This document shows, piece after piece, positions 41,178 to 49,089 of a DNA stretch of 64,000 bases. The stretch comes from Butyricimonas muris (GTDB lineage Bacteria > Bacteroidota > Bacteroidia > Bacteroidales > Marinifilaceae). The notes beneath the pieces are model-generated. The model was not told where the DNA came from, ran no database searches, and was given only the letters and a program-made list of their open reading frames with translations. The stretch spans positions 1-64,000 of the forward strand of contig NZ_JBKEIT010000004.1 of the NCBI RefSeq assembly GCF_046365375.1, written 5' to 3'. Every line of letters starts with the position of its first letter. The stretch's first letter is position 1. A program made the translations under genes and the position numbers.

Positions 41178-43121
41178 TTATTTTAAGGGAATCACGATAG
41201 AGCCTAGTTCATTTGTTTTAAATAGAGGGATTTGCTTTTGAATGCAAAATTCGTCCCATGCCCGGATACATCGGGGGGTATTGGATTGGTCTATAATGAT
41301 TTGACTTGGAAATGACGATTGTGTCGTATCCGAGATAGGGAAAATATTTCCCGTGATAATGAGTATTCCTTGGTCGGGTATAGTGGGACATGTACCATCT
41401 GCAATTGTAATTGTTTGTTTACGAGTTTGCAGTTGCTTATTCGTGTAAATGATTTGGTCCCCGATGAATCCGTCATGCTCGGGAAGCGGTTGCAGGTCAT
41501 TTGCTATCGTGTATGTCAACTGGCTTGGGATGGTATCCGTATTTTTCAGTAGAGAATAGTATCCCTTGTGATTCAAGAGTATCACGGAATGACGATATCT
41601 ATTGTAAACAACGATTTCTTGTCGGTTTTGCTTGTGGAACGTGTAACCGTAGATGAAAATAACAAGCAAACATGTCGAGGCTAGAAACAAGTGGGCAATC
41701 CGGCGTTGTCGGCTGGTCACGTATAAGATAAATGATAAAGTTATAATATATATAAGGATGATATGGAAGGATGTCGGGTATAATTCTGTCAGATTTATGG
41801 CGATACCGGAAAATATTCGGAGGCAATAAAGCAGGATTTGAGTGATACCTGTTACAAGATACGCGAGATAACTGCCGATAAGAGAGGGTAACACGAGTAG
41901 GATTGCCCCGAGATAGAGTAATAGTGTGGCAACCGGTACGGCGACGAGATTGAATAGAATGCCGTTTAAACTGATCGTGTGGAAATAGTATGCAGTAATC
42001 GGGAGAGTCAGAATTTGCGCGGAAAAGCTGACGGCGAGGAGGGGGTATATCTTCCGTGTGAGCCGGGGAAGCGCCTTACGCTTAATGGTTATTAACGGAT
42101 AGACAAGTATAATTCCAGTGTAGGCGGCATACGACATTTGAAAACTCACGGAATACAGTAATGTCGGTTGGATAAGCAAGGTGAAGAATGCTGCTGCCGC
42201 GATAGCGTTTAAAGGTACATAATCCAGACGGAATGCTTCTCCTATAATAATGAAACTCAATATAGTTGCTGCCCTGCAGGCGGAAGGTGATAAGCCGGTA
42301 ATACCCGTGATCAACCATAACAATGGAATCAGTGCGAGGGTGAATCTGCGATCGCGTAGTTTGAAAAGACGTAACCCGTAAAGTAGTAAAAGATAAATAG
42401 CCCCGATATGTAATCCGGAAATGGCAAGCAGGTGAATGGTTCCCGTGTCTTGGAATAATTGTTTCGTGCCGGGAGTCAGATTTTGGCGATCTCCAAGACA
42501 GAGGGCTGCAAGCAGGTTATAGGTTGTGCTGTCCGGCACGATAGTTGACAATTTATGTGACAAATGCTGTTGCAGGGAATGACAAAAAGAGTACAAATCT
42601 TCCGAGTGTCCTATTCGTGTCGGAGTCGAAATCGGAATCGCTTGGGCTTGAATGTTTTGGTGACGGAGGTACGTGTTGTAATCAAATTCATGTGGATTGC
42701 CCGTGGCTGACAGCAAATAGACTCTGGCGTCAAACAGGAGCGAATCGCCGACAGAAAACCGGATAGAATCCCGGTATCGCGTGAAGATGCGAATCCCGTT
42801 TGAGGAGATAATTGCTTTGTCGGGTGGAGTGAGCCGTTCACAGCGTCCTTGCAGCGTGTAGACATTACCCGGCACGAATGGCAGGTTTTGCGGGCGATGG
42901 CAATACACGCCTGTCAAGAAAATGAACAGAAACGAGAAAATAGAAAATAATTTTCCGTAACGTGTACGGGCAACTCCTGTCAATAGAAGGAGTGAGCCTA
43001 TAATCGAGTAAAGGATAAATCGGGAGTGAATGTCAAACATCCATTCACTGGCAAGAATTCCCGCGATTAAAGGAATCACGAGGAAAAGGAATGGATACCG
43101 ATGCCAGTGAATGGGACGCAT
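41178..43121 (-). CDS. comEC: ComEC/Rec2-family membrane protein without the beta-lactamase domain
   Basis: This 647-aa inner membrane protein belongs to the DNA-uptake channel family. N-terminal helices and a DUF4131 region (about 1-190) are followed by the Competence domain (ATILSFIIIGEAF, LLAISGLHIGAIYLLLLYGL), with roughly ten helices up to about 490. The C-terminal 150 residues are soluble but show no HxHxDH motif, so the metallo-beta-lactamase nuclease-like domain of Bacillus ComEC is missing. It closes a divIC-ruvX-def-comEC cluster (14 bp after def). Actual competence of the organism is not shown by this gene alone. Confidence 0.88.
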   Translation of the reverse strand: MRPIHWHRYPFLFLVIPLIAGILASEWMFDIHSRFILYSIIGSLLLLTGVARTRYGKLFSIFSFLFIFLTGVYCHRPQNLPFVPGNVYTLQGRCERLTPPDKAIISSNGIRIFTRYRDSIRFSVGDSLLFDARVYLLSATGNPHEFDYNTYLRHQNIQAQAIPISTPTRIGHSEDLYSFCHSLQQHLSHKLSTIVPDSTTYNLLAALCLGDRQNLTPGTKQLFQDTGTIHLLAISGLHIGAIYLLLLYGLRLFKLRDRRFTLALIPLLWLITGITGLSPSACRAATILSFIIIGEAFRLDYVPLNAIAAAAFFTLLIQPTLLYSVSFQMSYAAYTGIILVYPLITIKRKALPRLTRKIYPLLAVSFSAQILTLPITAYYFHTISLNGILFNLVAVPVATLLLYLGAILLVLPSLIGSYLAYLVTGITQILLYCLRIFSGIAINLTELYPTSFHIILIYIITLSFILYVTSRQRRIAHLFLASTCLLVIFIYGYTFHKQNRQEIVVYNRYRHSVILLNHKGYYSLLKNTDTIPSQLTYTIANDLQPLPEHDGFIGDQIIYTNKQLQTRKQTITIADGTCPTIPDQGILIITGNIFPISDTTQSSFPSQIIIDQSNTPRCIRAWDEFCIQKQIPLFKTNELGSIVIPLK

Positions 43122-43135
43122 AGGCGTAGCCTCGG

Positions 43136-43690
43136 CTATTTCGGCAAAACTACCCGGTAGTTTTGTTTGAATTTCCCGGCACTGATATTACTCAACTTCC
43201 CTTTTAATAAACGTTTTTTCAGAGCGGACAAGTGGTCAGTGAACATGATTCCGTCCAAGTGATCATATTCGTGTTGGATGATGCGTGCGCGGGTGCCCGT
43301 GAATTCTTCCACGTGTTCTACCCAGTTCTCGTCCCGATAGGCGATTTTTATATGATCTTTTCTCATCACGTCCTCGTGAATGCCGGGAATACTCAAGCAG
43401 CCTTCATTGAAAGGCACCTCTTCCCCGGAACGTTCCAGTATATGCGCGTTGATAAAAGCTTTCTTGAAATCTTTACAGTCCGGGTCAATTTCTTCAAATG
43501 GGCTTCCGTCAATCACGAAAATGCGTATGTTTTTCCCGACTTGCGGGGCAGCTAATCCCACCCCGTCTGACTCGTACATGGTTTGCCACATGTCATCGAG
43601 CAGTTTGCTTAACCCCTCGTATTCCGGGGTAATGTCCTCGGATACTTTCCGAAGTTTCGGATGTCCGTAAATGTAAATAGGTAACAGCAT
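43136..43690 (-). CDS. def: Peptide deformylase
   Basis: Def removes the formyl group from the initiator methionine of nascent proteins. The 184-aa metalloenzyme has all three motifs: GVGLAAPQVG (43-52), EGCLS with metal ligand Cys 98, and QHEYDHLDG with ligands His 140 and His 144 and catalytic Glu 141. It starts one base after ruvX ends. Confidence 0.96.
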   Translation of the reverse strand: MLLPIYIYGHPKLRKVSEDITPEYEGLSKLLDDMWQTMYESDGVGLAAPQVGKNIRIFVIDGSPFEEIDPDCKDFKKAFINAHILERSGEEVPFNEGCLSIPGIHEDVMRKDHIKIAYRDENWVEHVEEFTGTRARIIQHEYDHLDGIMFTDHLSALKKRLLKGKLSNISAGKFKQNYRVVLPK

Positions 43691-43691
43691 A

Positions 43692-44117
43692 TTAAATATT
43701 CATGTTTCTTTGTGATTCCATGTAGGATTGCAATATGATCGTGGCACTGATGGCGTCGATAACTGCTTTATCCTGACGTTGTTTTTTCTTGGCTCCTCCT
43801 TCTAGCAACGCCTTGTGTGCCAAGACTGAGGTGAAGCGTTCGTCATACATGACGATGGGGATGTCCGGGAGTTTACGTTTGAGTGCGACGAGAAACGGCT
43901 TGATGTAAGTCATGCTTTCAGAGTCCGTGTTATTCATTTGTTTGGGGTGTCCCACGACAAAAAGGTCTACCTTTTCTTTCGAGCAGTAATCTTGTAGAAA
44001 TTGTAAAACCTCGTGTGATTTGACTGTCGTTAGACTGTTGGCGATGATCTTGCATGGATCCGTGACCGCTATGCCAACCCTTTTTTTCCCGTAATCAATA
44101 GCAACAATCCTTCCCAA
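43692..44117 (-). CDS. ruvX: RuvX/YqgF family Holliday-junction resolvase-like nuclease
   Basis: This 141-aa RNase H-fold protein has the N-terminal strand motif GRIVAIDYGKKRVGIAVTDP with its acidic residue, the central DLFVVGHPKQ strand, VMYDERFTS and a C-terminal KAVIDAISA helix with the last conserved Asp. Family members act in 16S rRNA 5'-end maturation or as junction resolvases. It lies between divIC and def with almost no spacing. Confidence 0.93.
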   Translation of the reverse strand: MGRIVAIDYGKKRVGIAVTDPCKIIANSLTTVKSHEVLQFLQDYCSKEKVDLFVVGHPKQMNNTDSESMTYIKPFLVALKRKLPDIPIVMYDERFTSVLAHKALLEGGAKKKQRQDKAVIDAISATIILQSYMESQRNMNI

Positions 44118-44121
44118 TACC

Positions 44122-44433
44122 CTATTCCTTTACGATAATAAAAATATCCTCGTTCTCTTTTTTCATCAAGTACTGTTCTCTGGCGAACTTTTCGAGGTTA
44201 TCCCGATTCCCTAACAATTCATCTTTTTTGCGTTTATCTTCTTCAACCTTTTTCCGGTAGTAATTTTTTTCTTTCTCCATCTGGCTGATTTTTGAGCGCA
44301 ACTGTAACTGATCGATAAAACTGTATTTATCGAACAACGCGATCCATATAACAAATAGCAACCCCACGATAGTGTATTTGTTGGCAAATCGCTGAAACAA
44401 ATTTCTCGATGATCGTTTGTTTTCGTCTTGCAT
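44122..44433 (-). CDS. DivIC/FtsB-like septum formation protein
   Basis: This 103-aa bitopic protein has a cytoplasmic N-terminus, one membrane helix (about 17-35, YTIVGLLFVIWIALF) and a periplasmic coiled coil (about 45-85) rich in Lys and Glu. FtsB/DivIC proteins link FtsL and FtsQ at the division site. The frame is open to 44448, but a -7 box overlaps that part, so the ATG at 44433 is the start. It is the first gene of the cluster with ruvX, def and comEC. Confidence 0.85.
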   Translation of the reverse strand: MQDENKRSSRNLFQRFANKYTIVGLLFVIWIALFDKYSFIDQLQLRSKISQMEKEKNYYRKKVEEDKRKKDELLGNRDNLEKFAREQYLMKKENEDIFIIVKE

Positions 44434-44437
44434 AGTG

Positions 44438-44445
44438 CAAAGGTA
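44438..44445 (-). promoter_or_regulatory. Promoter -7 element only 4 bases from the divIC ATG
   Basis: The minus strand reads TACCTTTG, ending four bases before the ATG at 44433. At normal spacing the transcript would start at or within the ATG, giving a leaderless message. Confidence 0.45.
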
Positions 44446-44624
44446 CAAAAAAAGAGGCGGTTAAGAACCATTATCCATTATTTTTTTTCCGAGCAGGCAA
44501 AAACATGGTTTTTGCGCTGCATATTTATAAAAACGGGAAGAATATTTATACAGCGAATTGATATACAGCGATTTGTGATTTGATAAAAATGAAAATTGGC
44601 TATTTTTTGTGTAACTAATTTCGT

Positions 44625-44632
44625 TAGCTTTG
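44625..44632 (+). promoter_or_regulatory. Promoter -7 element upstream of arcC
   Basis: TAGCTTTG ends 52 bases before the ATG at 44685. Confidence 0.5.
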
Positions 44633-44684
44633 TGCTTTCGGAATTTTTTTAGACAAAAAGAAGAATAACAATAAAATATCAGTA

Positions 44685-45653
44685 ATGGAAAAGAAGTTAG
44701 CGGTTGTTGCGTTAGGTGGAAACGCTCTTTTGAGAGGAAACCAGAAAGGAACTATCGAGGAGCAAAATGCCAACACGGTAGATACGTTGGAAAATTTAAT
44801 ATACTTGATTAAGGAAGGGTATAATTTGATTATTTCGCACGGAAACGGTCCTCAGGTAGGAAACGTGCTTATGGATAATGCTGCCGGTGTAGAGATGTAC
44901 GGTAACGCTGCCATGCCTTTGGACACTTGTGTGGCTTTCACGCAAGGACAGATCGGCTACATGATCGAACGTAACTTGAGAAATATTTTGAAAGAGCACG
45001 GTCTGCAACGTAACGTGATCTCGATGGTATCCCAAGTGATCGTGGACAAGAATGATCCGGCGATGCAGAATCCGACCAAGCGCGTGGGTAAGATATACAC
45101 GAAAGAAGAGGCGGATAAACTGGCAGCCGAGAAAGGATGGGTTTTCAAGGAAGAGATCAAGGTTGAAGGCGGATGGCGTCGGGTGGTTCCTTCCCCGGAC
45201 CCGAAAGATTTTATGAATGCCGATTTGGTGGAACGTTTGGCTCGCGAAGGCAATATCGTGATCACTACCGGAGGTGGTGGTATCCCCGTGTATATCGACG
45301 AGAAGGGTGACATCCAGCCGTTGGAAGGTGTTATCGACAAGGATTTGGCTTCCGCTATGGTAGGTACGAGAGTGAAAGCGGACGAGTTCTATATCTTGAC
45401 GGATGTTCCTTATATTTATAAGGACTTCAAGAAACCGTCGCAACAGAAATTGGAATTCTTGGATTATGCCGATACGATGAAATACATGGAAGAAGGAGTG
45501 TTTGCAGAGGGAAGTATGGCACCGAAAATTCGTGCTTGTTTGCGTTTTGTTAAGAATGGTGGAAAAAAATCAGTGATTACCGAAGCCACAAAGTTGGAAG
45601 ACAGACGTTACGGTTCCAAAATCACGATGGAATACGAGGACGATAGAAGATAA
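44685..45653 (+). CDS. arcC: Carbamate kinase
   Basis: ArcC makes ATP from carbamoyl phosphate and ADP, or runs in reverse. The 322-aa amino-acid-kinase-fold protein has VVALGGNALL near the N-terminus, ISHGNGPQVG (near 49), TTGGGGIPVY and a C-terminal segment with VITEATKLEDR. It is followed by an ornithine carbamoyltransferase gene 118 bp downstream with its own promoter box. The pair suggests fermentative breakdown of citrulline or carbamoyl phosphate, although no arginine deiminase is in the window. Confidence 0.95.
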   Translation: MEKKLAVVALGGNALLRGNQKGTIEEQNANTVDTLENLIYLIKEGYNLIISHGNGPQVGNVLMDNAAGVEMYGNAAMPLDTCVAFTQGQIGYMIERNLRNILKEHGLQRNVISMVSQVIVDKNDPAMQNPTKRVGKIYTKEEADKLAAEKGWVFKEEIKVEGGWRRVVPSPDPKDFMNADLVERLAREGNIVITTGGGGIPVYIDEKGDIQPLEGVIDKDLASAMVGTRVKADEFYILTDVPYIYKDFKKPSQQKLEFLDYADTMKYMEEGVFAEGSMAPKIRACLRFVKNGGKKSVITEATKLEDRRYGSKITMEYEDDRR

Positions 45654-45709
45654 TTGAAAATGGAGAGTTGAAAACTGGAAATGAGTTTTTAATTCTCGAT
45701 GGGATATTG

Positions 45710-45717
45710 TACTTTTG
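45710..45717 (+). promoter_or_regulatory. Promoter -7 element upstream of the OTC gene
   Basis: TACTTTTG ends 54 bases before the ATG at 45772. Confidence 0.5.
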
Positions 45718-45771
45718 TCCATAAATAATGAATCTGAAATTTAAAATTATAAATCTAAAATTAATAAAGTT

Positions 45772-46773
45772 ATGGCTTTTAATTTGAGAAACAGAAATTT
45801 CTTGAAGTTGTTGGACTTCACTCCGAAAGAGATCAAATACATGTTGGATTTGGCTGCTGATTTGAAAAAAGCAAAATATGCCGGAACTGAACAACCTCGT
45901 TTGAAAGGTAAAAATATTGCTTTGATTTTCGAGAAAACTTCTACCCGTACCCGTTGCGCGTTCGAAGTAGCTGCTCATGATCAAGGTGCTCACGTGACCT
46001 ATCTTGGTCCTTCCGGATCTCAGATTGGCGTGAAAGAATCCATGGCTGATACGGCTCGTGTATTGGGACGTATGTATGATGGTATCGAGTACCGCGGTTT
46101 CGGACAAGCTATTGTTGAGGAATTGGCTCAATATGCAGGTGTACCTGTATGGAACGGTTTGACCAACGAATTCCACCCGACTCAGATTCTGGCAGACTTC
46201 CTGACCATGATGGAACATACCGATAAGCCTTTAAACAAAGTGACTTTCGCTTATCTTGGTGATGCCCGTTTCAACATGGGTAACTCTTTGATGGTTGGTG
46301 GTGCCAAGATGGGTATGGATGTACGCATTGTTGCCCCGAAAGAATTGCAACCGGATGCCGAGTTAGTTGCTACTTGCAAGGCTATCGCTGAAGAAACCGG
46401 AGCTACAGTTACCATTACCGATAACGTGGAAGAAGGAGTGAAAGGTTGCGACTTCCTGTACACCGACGTGTGGGTGTCTATGGGTGAGCCTGCTGAAGTA
46501 TGGGCAGAACGTATCAAATTGTTGACCCCGTATCAAGTAAATGCTAAAGTTATGGAATTGACCGGAAACAAGAACTGCAAATTCATGCACTGCTTGCCGG
46601 CATATCATAACCTTGATACTCAAGTAGGTCGTGATGTTTACAAACAATTCGGCATGAACGGATTGGAAGTAACCGAAGACGTGTTCGAGTCTGCAAATTC
46701 TATCGTGTTCGATGAGGCAGAGAACCGTATGCACACGATCAAGGCTGTGATGGTTGCTACTTTGGGTGACTAA
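45772..46773 (+). CDS. arcB: Ornithine carbamoyltransferase, likely catabolic
   Basis: This 333-aa transcarbamylase interconverts ornithine plus carbamoyl phosphate and citrulline. The carbamoyl phosphate motif STRTR is at 57-61, followed by the FHPTQILADF segment and the ornithine-loop HCLPAYH. It is longer than the Bacteroidota N-succinyl/acetyl-ornithine transcarbamylases and has the regular ornithine signature. Adjacency to carbamate kinase favours the catabolic ArcB role, though biosynthetic use cannot be excluded. It ends before a 12-bp terminator. Confidence 0.9.
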   Translation: MAFNLRNRNFLKLLDFTPKEIKYMLDLAADLKKAKYAGTEQPRLKGKNIALIFEKTSTRTRCAFEVAAHDQGAHVTYLGPSGSQIGVKESMADTARVLGRMYDGIEYRGFGQAIVEELAQYAGVPVWNGLTNEFHPTQILADFLTMMEHTDKPLNKVTFAYLGDARFNMGNSLMVGGAKMGMDVRIVAPKELQPDAELVATCKAIAEETGATVTITDNVEEGVKGCDFLYTDVWVSMGEPAEVWAERIKLLTPYQVNAKVMELTGNKNCKFMHCLPAYHNLDTQVGRDVYKQFGMNGLEVTEDVFESANSIVFDEAENRMHTIKAVMVATLGD

Positions 46774-46819
46774 AGATTTAGTTCATGATCGGTAGAAATA
46801 CCCGATTATATTGTATAAA

Positions 46820-46855
46820 GAAACCCGCTTGATAACAAAATCAAGCGGGTTTCTT
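46820..46855 (+). terminator. Terminator of the OTC gene
   Basis: AAACCCGCTTGA and TCAAGCGGGTTT form a perfect 12-bp stem around a 10-base loop, followed by CTTCC rather than a long T-run. Confidence 0.75.
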
Positions 46856-46890
46856 CCGTTATAACCATGGAGATTAATGGTAATTATTGG

Positions 46891-47004
46891 GAAATAATAC
46901 CCCTCCCTCGAAGCTGTCCGGGAGATACCCCGTGGCTCGAATAGCTCCGTGTAGCGATGCTCTGGCGAAGCTTCGTGAGGGCTTCGAGCAAGGGGTATTA
47001 TTTC
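46891..47004. repeat. 114-bp element with 14-bp perfect terminal inverted repeats
   Basis: GAAATAATACCCCT at the left end is exactly inverted as AGGGGTATTATTTC at the right end. Inside, CTCGAAGC is matched by GCTTCGAG, and cgaagcttcg is an internal palindrome. No frame or protein signature is inside. It resembles a miniature non-coding mobile element or an extended intergenic palindrome. It fills part of the 437-bp gap between the OTC gene and the second sigma factor; the remainder (47005-47210) shows nothing clear beyond AT-rich promoter-like sequence. Confidence 0.6.
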
Positions 47005-47210
47005 AGTGAGATAACTTTTTGATAAAGAATACTAATCCAGTTGAGAATGATCGGAACGGCAATGATATTTTATAATGCTATTGTCCTTCGTTTCTAAATA
47101 GAAAAAAGTCGGTTTATAATTTAAAAATAAGATGTTCAATAAATGGACCGAAATTATTTTATATTTTTACGAGCGCAATTAGATGGTATTGTGCTTAAAA
47201 AACGAAGGTG

Positions 47211-47756
47211 ATGTCTTCAGAATTAGTACATAAAGAAAAATTGTTTGTTGAACTGTTTAACAAAAACTACAAGGCTTTGTGCTTGTATGCGGTAAGGTTT
47301 TGCGGTGATTTTTCTGAGGCGGAGGATATCGTGCAGGACGTGTTCGTGAGATTTTGGGATATTTTTCAGGAGGGGACAGAGACTATGTCTGCTCGTTCTT
47401 ATTTATACCGGATGGTGCGTAATGCATGTATTGATCTGTCGCGGGCTAAAAAGTACGATACGGTTGATATAAATTCATTAGCAGATCAATTGGAATATTT
47501 TTTCCATACGGAATCGGAGGAAGATTCTACAATGGATAAATTGTTGGAGGCGATAGAAGCTTTGCCGGAAAAATGTCGCTATGTGTTTGTCGCTATCTGC
47601 GTGGATAACAAAAAATACAAGGAAGTTGCAGACGAAATGCATGTTTCCTTGAACACGATCAAAACGCAGCTATCCAGAAGCTTAAAGCTTCTTCGGGAGA
47701 GCTTGAACAAAGAAGATTTCAAATTATTTCTTACTTTTTTCACGATTTTCGAGTAA
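47211..47756 (+). CDS. ECF-subfamily sigma factor of the protease locus
   Basis: This 181-aa sigma-70 protein has region 2 (NKNYKALCLYAVRFCGDFSE, AEDIVQDVFVRFW) and region 4 (KKYKEVADEMHVSLNTIKTQ). It precedes a FecR gene by 58 bp and the STN-type SusC gene, the same order as in the minus-strand locus. It should be released when SusC senses its ligand and then drive the downstream genes. A GTG three bases upstream is in frame, and the ATG at 47211 is preferred. Confidence 0.92.
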   Translation: MSSELVHKEKLFVELFNKNYKALCLYAVRFCGDFSEAEDIVQDVFVRFWDIFQEGTETMSARSYLYRMVRNACIDLSRAKKYDTVDINSLADQLEYFFHTESEEDSTMDKLLEAIEALPEKCRYVFVAICVDNKKYKEVADEMHVSLNTIKTQLSRSLKLLRESLNKEDFKLFLTFFTIFE

Positions 47757-47814
47757 TTTCTTTCACCCGTTTCTGTTTTTTTTCGTCTTCTATGTAAAGA
47801 ATTGATATTGGATT

Positions 47815-49002
47815 ATGATGAAAGAAGAAATAGAAGATATAATATGGCGGGATTCTCGAGATGAATGTTCCGGGGAAGAAAAAGCCTGTTTGCGAGAATG
47901 GCTTGAGGCTTCCGACGAGAATAAACGTGCTTATAAGGATATCCGATCAATTATTCAATGCGGTGCTTTGCTAAAAGGATATGACCGTTTGGATAAACCA
48001 CTGGCCTTGGGTAAAGTCATGAAACAAGTGAAGCCGTCGCCCGTTATGCGGAGATATTCGTGGTTAAAGTACGCGGCAGCGATAGTATTCCCCTTGTTAG
48101 CAGGACTCGTGGCTTATTATGTTTTTGATCGTACGACGGAAAATACAAATATCCCCGTGATTGCAAAGTACGATATTCAACCGGGGGAAGCGAAGGCTAT
48201 TCTTTATTTGTCTGATGGGCGGGAGATTAATCTTAAGGATGTAAGTGATTCTACGATACGGGACGGTTATTTTGATCAGGAAATTCTATTCCGGGATAAG
48301 AGTAATACATTGAATTATTATGATTCTTTGCGCGAAACGGATAAAGTCGGTAAATTGGTATATAATAAGATTGTCGTACCTCGCGGGGGAGAGTATATGC
48401 TGATCTTGTCGGATGGAACGAAAGTATGGTTGAATTCTGAAACGAAGATGGAATACCCGTTGTGCTTCGGGCAAGATACCCGGGAAGTTAAGTTGACGGG
48501 AGAGGCGTATTTTGAAGTGAAAAAAGATGCAAAGCGACCTTTTAACGTGTTGATGGGGGATGCGAGAATTGAAGTGACGGGAACCTCGTTTAATGCTTCC
48601 TGTTATCCGGAAAAAGGGGATTGTAGTGCGACATTGACTTCTGGGAAAATAAATCTATGGGGTGATCATTCGATGAAGAGGGTGAATGTCGGGGAGCATG
48701 CCGTTTACGATAAAACGTCCAAGGAAATCACGGTAAAAGAGGTTGACTTGAAGTATTATACTTCTTGGCGTCACGGGACTTTTTATTTTTACGACACTCC
48801 TTTATCTGAGATTACCGAGGCTTTGGGACGTTGGTATGATGTGAAGTTTTATTTTTCGGACGAGTCTTTACGGGATGTCTGTTTTTCCGGTGCAGCTTTG
48901 CGTAACAGACCGATAGATTTTATTCTTAAATTGTTGGAAAATACTCAATCATTAAAATTTTCAATACAAAAAGATGGAACGATATGGATAAGTAAAAAAT
49001 AA
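47815..49002 (+). CDS. FecR-family anti-sigma factor of the protease locus
   Basis: This 395-aa protein has a cytoplasmic N-terminal region (CLREWLEASDENKRAYKD), a membrane helix at about 84-104, a periplasmic FecR domain (VPRGGEYMLILSDGTKVWLN) and a C-terminal DUF4974-like domain (FYFYDTPLSEITEALGRWYD). It relays SusC occupancy to the sigma factor encoded just upstream. A small hairpin follows at 49011-49036, before the susC gene. Confidence 0.92.
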   Translation: MMKEEIEDIIWRDSRDECSGEEKACLREWLEASDENKRAYKDIRSIIQCGALLKGYDRLDKPLALGKVMKQVKPSPVMRRYSWLKYAAAIVFPLLAGLVAYYVFDRTTENTNIPVIAKYDIQPGEAKAILYLSDGREINLKDVSDSTIRDGYFDQEILFRDKSNTLNYYDSLRETDKVGKLVYNKIVVPRGGEYMLILSDGTKVWLNSETKMEYPLCFGQDTREVKLTGEAYFEVKKDAKRPFNVLMGDARIEVTGTSFNASCYPEKGDCSATLTSGKINLWGDHSMKRVNVGEHAVYDKTSKEITVKEVDLKYYTSWRHGTFYFYDTPLSEITEALGRWYDVKFYFSDESLRDVCFSGAALRNRPIDFILKLLENTQSLKFSIQKDGTIWISKK

Positions 49003-49010
49003 AAAGAGGA

Positions 49011-49036
49011 AGATTGGCCTCTTCCCCTTTTTTTCT
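49011..49036 (+). terminator. Hairpin with T-run between fecR and susC
   Basis: AAGAGG and CCTCTT pair around an 8-base loop and are followed by CCCCTTTTTTT. It may separate the sigma-fecR regulators from the structural genes. Confidence 0.6.
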
Positions 49037-49089
49037 TTAATAACCCTCTCCTGCAAGAGAGAATTTTAAATAAATAGTTATACAAATCT

